Assembly: GCF_001625305.1 (NCBI RefSeq) | Contig: NW_017803964.1 | Coordinates: forward strand, 6,334-70,333 | DNA: 64,000 nt | DNA from: Branchiostoma belcheri | Taxonomy: Eukaryota > Chordata > Leptocardii > Amphioxiformes > Branchiostomatidae | Direction: 5' to 3' | Shown here: positions 33,801 to 45,800 of the stretch, in pieces | Layout of the letters: each line of letters begins with the position of its first letter | How positions within the stretch are numbered: the stretch's first letter is position 1 | Translations under genes and position numbers: made by a program | Notes under the pieces: generated by a model | Database searches by the model: none | Told to the model about the DNA's origin: nothing | Seen by the model: only the letters and a program-made list of their open reading frames with translations

Positions 33801-36800
33801 CTTCATGTCACACTGTATGTCTCTCTATCTTTGTATTTAGGCCATGTTGATTTGATTATATGGATGACATCCGCGCGCGCATGAATTTTCGGCCGTTTCC
33901 AAAAAAAAAAAAGTTTTCAACCATACTGTAAATCGTACAAAACAGTTGCAAAATGAGCAAAAATATACCATAAGTTACAAAAAAAAATAATAAAAACTAT
34001 ACCAATGTCGTAGAATGCCAAAATCAAACGAAAAAAGACTAAATTGTAAAGAAATGAACTTGAAGACTAGATTATTCGCCAAACCATATTCTGTGCCATT
34101 TGCTCAACCCTCATGACCACGTAGATTTCATAATGAAAAAAACTTTTTTTTTTTTGCAAAACTTTTTTTTTTATTCGCACGCGCGCATCAGTTTTGGGGC
34201 TCCCGGAGGATGTCATCCATATAATCAAATCAACATGGCCTTATGTAAATAAAGTGAAGAAAAGAATTTGCTTGGACTAGACATAAGCTTAAGGTAAGAT
34301 GCCTTACTGGTGTAACAGGCGGGTTTTTACGGACTAGAGACTTGGTAAAGTACCTTACAGGTGTGACAGGTAAGTTTACTTAGACTAGAGACAAGGTAAA
34401 GTACCTTACAAGTGTGACAGGTAAGTTTGCTTGGACTATCTAGAACCGTGCCTCATGGTGGATAAGCACAGTGTTATATCAAGAACTGCCTAACTCATAA
34501 AGGCTAACATTATTTGGAGAAGGTATTAGATCGTGGAACGTGGAATTTTTTTTTTTTGTTGCAGAGTGGTAAAAGACACTGTCACGTGACACTACATGTA
34601 AGTCTAAAGCGAGGGTGTGCTGTCAATCATAGTGATTGGCGGGACCAGACACGATTTAGGACAAGGCCATCGCGTGTCCCGAACCGTGCTCAGTCCCCAG
34701 GAACACGCACCGAGCGTCCCAAACCGTGCTCGGGCATGGCTTGGGACAAGGCCATCGCGTGTCCAGAACTGTGCGCCAGCTGAGGCACGGTTCTGGACAA
34801 AACACTTTTGTTTATATACAAGTTGATTTGCTCTAGTCCGTCGTGGATACGGGTCGGTACTATCCAGATCCGTGCGTGGGGCAGCTAATTGGTGGATAAG
34901 CTCAGTGTTGTTTCCGATTCTAGGGCTGTGCTTGGGTCAATCAAAGACATCCTTGGGTCAATTTACGGCGTGTTGTGTTAACGTTGTATCAAGAACCGTC
35001 TCAGATGGTTCAAGCCTTAGAAACTGATAGAACCTTTTTATTTTCATTTTGGTGCAGAATGATACAAGACACTCTGTTTTTGGCGACGCCTTTGGGGCGG
35101 AGGCATTTGTGCAAGTACTACGATTGCTTTGAAAGAATTGCATTCAAATGAATGCATTCAAACGAATGCATTCCCTAGCCTAGGGAATTGGTTTTGAGGT
35201 AACCTTCGGCCATGTGGTTTTTGGATCGAGCAGGTAACTTACACCGGGTGCCCACGTGCCACCTATCCACTTGCCTGTCGTGATTAATTACTGGTCATCT
35301 GTCTTCTCCCCACACCATGGACAGTTATCCAGAGAGCACCGCTGTCTCTGACATTCCCTCCCCAAGAACATTTAGGCTGGTGGGGATGAGTTTATTCAAA
35401 CAGAATCACGCAGAGAAAAGGCATTATCCGTCCTTTGGGAACCCACAAAAGGTAAAAAAAAAAGTCCTAGGAGTAACAACTTAAGATCAGATGTACAATC
35501 CAGTCTCTGGTGGAGGATAGAGTGAAGTGGAGGATGGTTTTAAGTTTGGGTCTAGTGGGAACTCGACCAAAGTCCAACTTACCAAAGTAAAGTAAGTAAG
35601 TATGTCATCATAAAATTTATATTGCTGGAGAAGAACGGCTGATTCCTCCTATACGTGTATTTGGTGTATTGCCCCACACATCCTCCACCCATCCTGTAAA
35701 TTTCACTACATGCATGTGTTTATAAGATAGGGAAGTCTGTTTTTCTTATAATTGTAATGTAGATTGCTGGCTCCACCACATAAAATAATATATATCTTTC
35801 AGTCGTCGCCTTGGCAATGATTTTTATTGCCTCAGCCTTGTTGACACTACATGTAAGTCTAAATCATCTTAGACCATGGGCTTTATAGGCCAAGGAATTA
35901 TTGTTAGGGGAGTCACTGCGCCGCGCAGACACCGCGCGCAGTACAAGCGGAAACTCTGTTCCGGGAGTTTGTACCTCACGTCAAAATTTGCGTGATCCAG
36001 TATTTCCCGTCATCCTTTGCGCTAACTTACGCCCTAGTTTTGAAATTTAGCTGGGTAAGAAATCTACGTCCCTGATCTGCGTTACCAGATAGGGTATTTT
36101 ATTCTGCGCGGTGGTTCTCTCGGCTGTTTTGACGCCTTGTCGGCTTTTTTGGGACTCATTTAACGGCTTTCTGAGTTCCAACGTGCTGAAGAAAGCTACT
36201 CTGCACTGCAGGTACGTTTTAATCAGGAAAACAGGAGGTCTGTCACTAATTTTGTCTGATTTTCGTGGCCGGTTACGAAGCCGACCCAGAAGTAAGATAG
36301 TCTCGTTATGCAACATTAAACCATATCATAGCACAACAGGTGCTCTACTCACAGCTAAAAATAACTTTCTTTAAATACTTTTTCAAGTATCAGGTGATGA
36401 GGTAGTAAGATATACATGATGACATGATATCATATACATGATATCTTAAACACTTTAACCTTAACTAGTTTTTACATTACTTTAACTTGCACAAGTTTGA
36501 CGACAAAGGGAACATCTCTATAGTACATATAAAAATAACAGCTTTGTTATTTACAGGTTCTTTTGTCATGTATACATAATCTTGGGAACACTTTAACCTT
36601 AACTAGTTTCAACACGTTCTACTTCAACTTGCAAAAGTTTGATGACAAGGAGAACATCTGCCTCGTGCGTCACGAGACGCGGGAGCCCTTAAGTCTAAGT
36701 CTAAGAACATCTCACCAACTGGCAGTCCTCCACCAACATGCGCATCTTCTGTTACAACAGACCAGCTGCTTCAGTTTCCCAGGAGTCAGACATGTACAGG

Positions 36801-39800
36801 GACTAACTGGTGTGTGACTGGGTCCCATAATTCAATCCAACTCTGGAAGCCAGATACAAAGTTCATCAATGGTCTCAAACCCTGTAGAGTATTGACCATC
36901 TCTTACTCTTAAGTAAGCTCCGCAGTAAAGCAGGCCCGCTGGAGGCGTGACAAAATAAAGCGAACATCAGGTGACGACCCTCAGATTCCTGCAAAAAGAA
37001 CAAGATCGGACTTTATGAGTGAAGAAGATAAGAAGCACAAGTACAATACGGAACAGGCGAGACGAACGAGGACTGAGAATAAAACAGACTATAATCACAT
37101 ATTGTAACAACCCTTGGGCTGCTTTGCTACTATAACTAGAAAGGCCGACATTTGCTTTGGAGCAAATGTAGCATGACTTCACCACGTTTCACGACACGGC
37201 AGGGAAAGAAGGAGAAATACAAGGGAAAACAAAGCTTTATATTGATACATATATAGTATGAAATGACAAATAACTAAGAATGCAACAGTTGGATAGCTAT
37301 TCCCTACATTATTGGTTAGGATTTATTTGCATAATACTAACTGTTGATTTTCAAGATTAAAAATAAGCGTTTATGTCCCGCATTCCAATGCTTGAGAATG
37401 TAGTTCGATACTCTCAATATGTATGACTATGTGCAGCTGTTAATACAGTTAACCCAATTAGCTATAGATCTGAACAGCTAATCAGGAAGACAAATAGAGG
37501 AAAGCAGCCTATTTGGTTTTAAAAATAGCAAGGTATAGAAATGTAGGTTATATAACATGTTGCTACCGATTTACAACCCAAAAGACTTTTTTCCTGGCTA
37601 ATACTTGTAAAACAAACATAGTAACTATTCCTATTATAAGTATGTGGAAGCCTACACAGGTGTTCATTGAACAGTAAAGTAATTAAGGGAACAGCCAATC
37701 AGCGACCAGATCTCCAAACAGGGTGCACCTGCTGCCCATATTTGGGCAGTGGCCCTATGCCCAAATATGGTCACACTGCAATCTTGGCAACACACACTGC
37801 TATATTACATTAACTACAACACAGCCAAAAAGTGCAAATAAAACCATTCTAAAAGCCTATATCAAGAATTATATCAGGCCCGCTGGAGTTTCAATGTATG
37901 TAAACAACCTTTTTCGTAGTGCACACGGTCTTGTATTAAAAGACACAAATTGTAGTACTCTACTTTTGAGAGTTTTACCTCATGATATCAGTCTATACAA
38001 AATAAAAGCAATCTCACTTAAGACGAAGAATAACGTCAATCGCTCAAAAACGTTTTGAACACTTTTAACCAAATGATAAAACAAGAAAAATCTGTCTGCC
38101 TGTATTTGTAAACTTCTGTTATAATTATTGATTTCACTGTTTTTATTGAATAATAAAGTGATAAACATATTGAATTTGCTGAACAGTATACTGTAACAAG
38201 GTTACAGTTAAGATCCCATATCTTCCGTTAAAATCTACACATTTCCCTGGTTTGTTATATTTTCCCTTGTATCAATATTATGTTGTTACTGTTACCTCAC
38301 CACCTAGCCAGTGCATAGGAAGATGCAAAGCAGGCCCTTTTCTGTATTTTATTAATCTGCAATAAGAACACATGGTAGCTCTGACACAAACAGGTCTTCT
38401 CTTAAGCTTATAGCACATAGGTGGCAAACATGTGGACAAAACAAAGATGCACCATCATATTAAAGTACCTTCCACCTTGCAGAAATGTTATCTACACAGG
38501 CTGATTACATTACCCAATATATTTTCTTATCACTAAAATCTCAAACAGTATTTCAGTTATGAGGAAGAAATATATAAAAAGAATTCTCAAAGCCTATTCT
38601 CAATTATCGAGTCAAGAGAAATATGTAAAACAAATTCTCAATGCCAGACATAGTGCTACAATAACTGTTTATCATGATTGTAAAAATCTACAAACAGAAA
38701 ATATTAATGACTATCATTGAAAGGTTCAACCAACTCTAATTTTAGTTGCGTTTGTCAGTCAGTCTGAATGTAGCATAGGTAGAGGGTGCCGTTTTTTAAT
38801 TACAAGAACATGATTCCAAGGTCTGCCAGACCCGGAACCTATTTTTTTCTATTAGGTCAACATATATCTAACTACAAAACCAACTTGCCGCCATGTAGGG
38901 TTCATTCCCTGCCAGTTACCACCTTGGGGACCCTCCCGAGAACCAGTCAGCCCTCGACCCTAACCACTCCCACTTCATTTTGGTAGACGACGGAACAAGC
39001 GGAAAGTTTGGCAAGGAAATAGAACTGAGGGCCAAATTGGAGAGCGCAATTTCTCGTGACAAGGAAGGAGCTTCTACAAAAGGTAATGTATCTTTGCCTT
39101 TGCCTGATGGTCTAGGGAATCTCCTGTCGCTGCGACAGATGAGTACACATTACAAATAACTATCGGTTCATGTTTAGTGGAATTAAGTTTGGGTTTCAGC
39201 TTATGGTTCACAACAGATCTTAGACATGTACGTTTAACAGACACAAGTATATTAATAAACGTCTATTCCAAGATCAGGGTATAACGCGGTGTTGCACAAG
39301 TTTTAGAAAATCACTTTCAGTACAGAAACTTGTGTGTATCACTACAAGTGATACCATGCATGGCGCTTTTTATATTTCAGTCCATACCATGGTATGGATG
39401 AAATATATTGTGTTCCCTCGTGTTTCTCCTTCTCCTTCTCCTCCTGGCACTCGTTCAGAGGGATTCAACTCCGCCATCATTCAGCCAAATGACCTGAAAT
39501 TTGGCATGGAGGTAGAGTGGGCAAATACCCCCAGACGTTTTTTTTTTTTTTTCATTTTTCTGAAACATGCCTTTGAAAACATTTTATGAAGGTTTTTTGG
39601 GGCATTTTTCGACAAAAAATGGATGTTTGGATCCTGAGCCCTGGTATTACAACCAAATGATATGACATTCGGTATAAGGGTACCTTGAACGTGTGTCTAC
39701 AGAATAGCAGTCATGTATTTGGCATACACCACTTCCAAATGACTCATTTGGGGGACTTTAATGGCTATTTTCAGCAAAAAAAAGGGCCAAAAGTGCTGTA

Positions 39801-42800
39801 CCCGTTCCATGTTCTATCCAAAGAATGACCGGTTCCATTTATGGAACACGTGTTCCATTGCGGGTTACCTGGACTCGCATCTGAGTCCGAATTGGTCTCG
39901 CATCTGCTTCATTCGGACGCCTCTCGAGCAGAGTTTTTCTGAATAAGGACTTAGCTACCCAGACAAAGGTCGCGGTTTACAAGGCAGTATGCTTGTCCAT
40001 CCTGCTTTACGCCAGCGAGACCTGGACTCTCTACAGACGACACATACGGTCTCTTGAGCGCTTCCACATCCGGTGCCTACAAAGAATTCTCGGACTCAAA
40101 TGGTGGCACAAGGTCCCCCACGTCGAAATACGTCGGAGGGCCAACGTCGACCCCATGGAGACCATCCTACTACAGAGACAGCTGAGATGGACTGGTCACC
40201 TAATCCGCCTACCCCCTAACCGTCTGCCAAGACAAGTCCTCTACGGTGAGCTAACACATGGCAGGAGGGCGGTCGGAGGACAGTATAAGCGATATAAGGA
40301 CAGTCTGAAAAACAACCTGAAAAAATGCGACATTCCCACCCAAGAGTTGGAACATTGCGCAGCAGACAGGAGTGGGTGGAGGAGCGCCTGCACGGCCGGC
40401 TCACAGCTCTATACGAGGAGACTCAACGAGCTGTCGGAGGCCAGGAGGGCAAAACGCCACCTCAGAAGGGAAAGAGGAGAGAGGACATCGTCGGCACCCG
40501 ACGGTCTGCCATAAGCAAGTAAGCAAGCAAACCTGAGGTCACATTGCACCTAAGTGGTGCGTAATGACCCACACATTCAATTTTATGTGCCTAAGACCTT
40601 CAAAATGTATCAAATCTCATCATTGTTAGTTTTTGCATACCTGTAATAAGATTAGTAAAGCTTTCGAGATTCAAAGTACTTGTTGTTGCATCTTTGTTCT
40701 CATATAGCTACTATTTAATTCATTTATTTGAGAACCTTTGCCAGTTTTGCACTGGGGGAAGTTTGGAATAGTCCACTTTTGCGTGGGAGGGAGATGGACT
40801 GAAATATGCTGTATTTGCTCCCAAGCAAATGTCGGCCTTTCTAGTTTTGTTTGTAGTTTTCCTTTCCATGTTCCGTCCATGAACTTTATTTACACAATGT
40901 ACTTATTGTATTTACATATATCACATTGCTAAAGGAACCAGATTGGCATCGTCACTAGAGGACTTTAAGTGATGCATGACAAGTCCTGCATATCCAGGAT
41001 TTTTTTCCAATTAGGCCACGCCGATTTAATTCTATGGATGACATCCTCTGAAGACCCCCAAACTAGTGCGCGCGGGCGAATAAAAAAAATCCGGCCAAAA
41101 ATAAAAATGCTACTATTAACCACAGGAATACAAAGCTGATATTGTGAATATGCGTATTTAGCCATGTATACGGCAAGCCGGCACATGCTGGCTTTTTGCG
41201 GCATTTATGAATCGGTACTGTGCTTATGTACTGAGTTCTTGAGTCGTGGAGCTTCGAATAGCCTGGGTGCTCGGCTCGGTTTTGTCGCTGACTACTATGG
41301 ACTACCCAGGCCTAAGAGCTAGGCCAGAGCCTCGGTGGACGTGATCTCTTTTTTTTTTGAGGACGACAGGCGAAAATCAATGCGCGCGCGGATATCATCC
41401 ATAAAATCAAGTCGGTGTGGCCTTCCAGGGAATAATTCAACGTTATGGGAACACTCTGGGCCTCGGCAAGACTTTCAGAACACAATTCAGGCCGGGTCCT
41501 TGACAATCATAAGCCATTTGCAGTGCCGCCGACCGCCGGTACCGCCCGCGTGCGGGGCGGGCGTATCTCTATGTAGTGCCGACTACCACCGGGGCCGCTC
41601 GCGGGAAGGCAGACGCGCTAATGCCAAAAAAAACAGTTACTCAAGCAACTGGATATGATTTTGAAAACGTCAGACGTTTCAGCTAGTATCCACTAGCTTT
41701 CGTCAGTGACTGAGAGACCAGAGGGGAAAGCAGGTTTATATACACAACCTGTTGATTGATATGCGAATAAAGTGAAGACAAATTTTTGGAAGTCGAAAAA
41801 GGAACAAAAGTCAGACAAGTCAAGACAAGATGATGCAAATTAGTCTGAAAGCTCCTGTTATACAGGACAGGAGCTTAAGTGTTGTCTGTCCTCGGGGCTG
41901 GGAGTGCCAAATCCCAAGTGCCGGAAAGATCGACCCGTAGCCCCCCTTCCCTGTTGAGGGTGGGGTTGTACATTCTTTCATATATTGCCTCTTTAACACC
42001 CCGTTCCCACCAGCGTGTTTCGCGGTCTAAGACATCCGTGGACTCGAGTTTGAAAGAGTGACCCTGGTTGTGTTGTAGGTGGTGGAAAATAGCTGAGGAG
42101 TAGCCGTTGGCACTAGGTCGGCAATGTTCTTTGTACCTTATTTTAAGCGGTCGACTTGTCTCTCCGATGTAGGTGTTGTTACAATTGGGCTCCTCACATT
42201 TGAGTCTGTAAATAACATTCGCCTTGGTACCCTTATGAGGTCGGTCCTTAGGGTGTACCAGTCTTTGTCTGAGGGTTGAGTGAGGTTTGAAGTTAGTGGC
42301 TATGTTGAAGTTTTGGAAGATCCGTCGGAGTTTCTCAGATACTCCTTGGACATACGGAATAGTGATGTTGGCCTTGTTTTTGTTGGTCAAAGGTTTGCAC
42401 TTCTGGGTTTTCTTAGACTGATCTGGAGGTTTGAGCGCTTTGTTGAAAGTCCAGTTTTGGCACTCCCAGCCCCGAGGACAGACAACACTTAAGCTCCTGT
42501 CCTGTATAACAGGAGCTTTCAGACTAATTTGCATCATCTTGTCTTGACTTGTCTGACTTTTGTTCCTTTTTCGACTTCCAAAAATTTGTCTTCACTTTAT
42601 TTGCATATCAATCAACAGGTTGTGTATATAAACCTGCTTTCCCCTCTGGTCTCTCAGTCACTGACGAAAGCTAGTGGATACTAGCTGAAACGTCTGACGT
42701 TTTCAAAATCATATCCAGTTGCTTGAGTAACTGTTTTTTTGGCATATCGTATTACCTGGATGTCTAACCTTCATCGAAGACGCGCTAATGTTTATAAGAA

Positions 42801-45800
42801 AACGTCATTCTTTGTGTCATTCTTTCGATTTTTTTGGTGGTCCAGTGTCTTTATACAGGCAATTAACTGTCCATTTATGCCATCTTTGCTAACATTTAAT
42901 GTGTAGCTCTAGTTACGATCTAGTCGGCCCAAATTCTAAACGATACGCCGGAATATACGATAATGCGCTATACAATTATGCATTGTTTTTACAATGGTGT
43001 GAATGGTAAATGGTTTGGTGTTTTAGAATTCTATACAATTACCCGAAATATACAATTAAGAGAAATACAAATAAGTGGAATCACCTGTAGTTTTACGCCA
43101 TTTCGAGGCTTGAGTATTTTCTCTGTGACTTGGTTTGGTGTGTAGTTTCCAGCTTTCAGCCCAAGCACTGTACTTTTGTACAAAGGTCGAAGGCAGCAAA
43201 CAACCCTCTATTTTCGAAAAAAAAAATGGTACCACATTGCTTGGTCGATAGATCTTTTTTTTTCTTCTTTTTTTCTTTTTGTGAGTTTTCTACGTTTCGT
43301 CATACAAGTTCTCACAGCTGAAAGTCGTCTGTTAGTCGAATGTGTGTTCTCTGAACTTCGAGTCGTTTTTCTCTGACTTGTCTAGTTTCTTCTGTCCTTT
43401 TCTGCTGCATGTGTGTTCTTTTTGCTGCGAGTCATTTTTCTGTGACCTGTGACTTTTCTTCTTCTCTTCCACATGCATGTGTTCTCTTTGCTGCGAGTCG
43501 GATGGCAGTAGCCCCTGATGTCTCGTTTGATCTATATCCATGCATTGTTGCCCTTTTCCAAGCCCGGCGTGTCTCAGCTTCTGGTGTTGACTGCGCAATA
43601 TTTCTCCTCATGCAAGTAGCGCTTTGTGTTCTTTGATCCACATTCTTGGACCGAGGCATAGTTGACACTGTATTCCTCTCCTACAGCAGCAGAAAGAACT
43701 AAGACAGTTCCCCAAAAAAGACTAATTTGAAAAAAAAATTGTTTAATTCTGAACATTTCCCCCAACTCACGGTGGTGAAATTTGGTCCCAAACATCCCAA
43801 CCTTTTTTCGAACCGAATCATGTTCGATATGACGTCATTCGAACCGAACGTTCGTTTGATCTGGGGTTACCCGCGATCATTTACAGTAAACCCGCGGCTT
43901 CAAGCCCTTTTTTTGACATGGGTACAGTACAAAATCTACCTTTTGACAAATATAAACCGATTTAGGGACAGTACGTCTATTCCGTCCTTTTGCAGTAAAT
44001 ATGTGACATATAACGACGTCACTGCCGTCATCGTGGGTGACCTTGAAGATCGTAATTCTTGTTTACACGGATATGAATAACCCCATCCACTTACTCACGC
44101 GGCCTGACATGCGTGCAAACATGGTATTTCAATCGCATCAAAAACAAAGTCAATTTACCTCTAAAATGTTTTAAATTGTAGACATGACAAACATCTCGAT
44201 CTGTTAGGACGGGTTTTTAAAAGATGGCGGCATTCTGGAATAATTGGTCTTGAAAGTTGAAAAACTGCATTTTTTTGCTATTTTGTCGGCTTTAGAAACA
44301 CTTAAAACTTTGAAATAAAAAAAATGTCTTTACCCTTAATTTGATAGTCTGGGTGCCATCCTCCGTAGTATTCGCCTTCTCCCTAATGCATGTCACTAGC
44401 TACCACGGGGTCTGCACTTGCTGACAATGGCATTATACGGACACTACAGGACACTACAGCTCATTTGGCATATAACAACAAAACTCGTTTCATCCTTCAT
44501 TGATTTGCTTCAAAAAAGCATCAGTGCTGAGGCGCATAGAGAGAAGGCGTTCCATGCCTCCAGTCGGGTAAATGTCGACCGCCCTGACCGCTAGCTGCCT
44601 GGTGCAGCTCATCCGCCCAATGGTGCAGTGTGGGCACCATCCCCTCACGTGGTTTAGCCCGCCAGCTGAGACGGTTTACCGGGGTGTAGCGCTTGGAGCC
44701 AACACGTAAGAGCTTTAGAGGATGAATGAGAACCGGTTTTGTCGGACCACCCTGTGTAAGAAAAGTGTGCAGCTGCGGGAAAACAAGGGTACTATCTCTA
44801 AATAGAGCTCCCTACATACCAGATATACCCTGTATAATATGTAAAATGGCCAGCTCTATTACAATCGGGGGGGGGGGGCATATTTTGCCAGAAAGTGTCC
44901 AAAAATGCATTTTTAATAACGTGCAATACATATTCACACTCGAGGAAATTAGAAAGAGCCTGTCATAACATACTGGTCAGTTGTTGATTTGGGTCAGAAC
45001 TTGGGAATAGCTTATTCCAAAAATTGCGTAATTAAGTGCCACAGCATAAATTAAATTTTATGGAATTTTCGTCAAAATATTAGTTCTAGCATACTGTTTT
45101 GAAAAGCTGTCTACCAAAAAAACTTTAGGGTTATCTGGAGAATACTTGTATTTAGATAACATGTTTAAAACATGTCAACAGAATGCAATGAATATTCAGT
45201 AAGAATTAATGGAGGATGCCAATCGGACACCCTGATGTTGGAATAGCCGAAACTGAAAGTAAAGTGTTGACAAAATATTGTTTGTATTTATATAATATGC
45301 ATCAGAAATAAGGGAAAATGTTTTACGTGATTCTACAATGATGTCACAAAAATTCTGTCCCCTGCCCGCAGTTGACCCCCCCCCCCAAGCTTTACTTGGC
45401 AGATCGGCATGAGTTGGCAGATCTAAAATGCCTAAAATGCGCAAATGTATACATGTTTGAATTGGTTGTTATGTTTGATGATAATGTTACGATGTATAAA
45501 ATGCGCTATTTAGCGTCTGTGCAGCCATATATAATTTTTTACGTTCTTATTTTTTGCAGTTCTACATTCCATTCCGGTCGTCCTGCTTGCAGTGCAGGGG
45601 GGACCTGGAACTCTGAAAACTGTTCATGAAGGGATAAAGAACAACACCCCTGCTGTGATAGTAGAAGGGTCCGGCGGTGTTGCGGACATACTTGCATATG
45701 GGTACAAGCATTCTGAGGAAGAGGAGAAAGAGAATGAGTAAGTACCCATGACATGATATCATCATAAAATAAATGCATATACATACATGCATTTCTTTAA

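Larger units (their letters stand above)
32155..38898. other. TRPM intron 5 (6.7 kb)
   Basis: Contains a repeat at 32270-32520 related to 13990-14160, a Harbinger-like MITE (33840-34240), a 51-bp minisatellite (34267-34437), a two-copy tandem repeat (36455-36660), and a Helitron-like 3' end (37136). The stretches 32900-33800 and 38060-38890 show nothing definite. Confidence 0.6.
41624..42777 (-). mobile_element. Foldback Penelope-like element with GIY-YIG ORF and two hammerheads
   Basis: 41624-41911 and 42456-42743 are inverted copies about 288 bp long, differing by about one substitution and one indel. They flank a GIY-YIG endonuclease frame on the minus strand. A 34-base non-repeated tail (42744-42777) follows the right copy. 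The 13-mer AGACGCGCTAATG occurs immediately outside on both sides (41611-41623 and 42778-42790), a target duplication. Inverted terminal repeats, a short one-sided tail and hammerhead motifs fit Penelope-like elements (from memory of the family). No reverse transcriptase is present. The near-identity of the repeats means a young insertion. Confidence 0.85.
39083..45559. other. TRPM intron 6 (6.5 kb)
   Basis: Contains a repeat at 39270-39800, a LINE fragment (39885-40540), a Helitron-like end (40841), a MITE (41014-41422), the foldback Penelope-like element (41624-42777), a dispersed repeat (43790-44210) and another (44430-45240). In 42790-43790 I see nothing definite. Confidence 0.65.

Noticed and set aside
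36563-36817. 84-aa plus-strand frame in TRPM intron 5
   Set aside because: Contains a tandemly repeated segment (36455-36660); no family resemblance, and inserting it would break TRPM continuity between exons 5 and 6.
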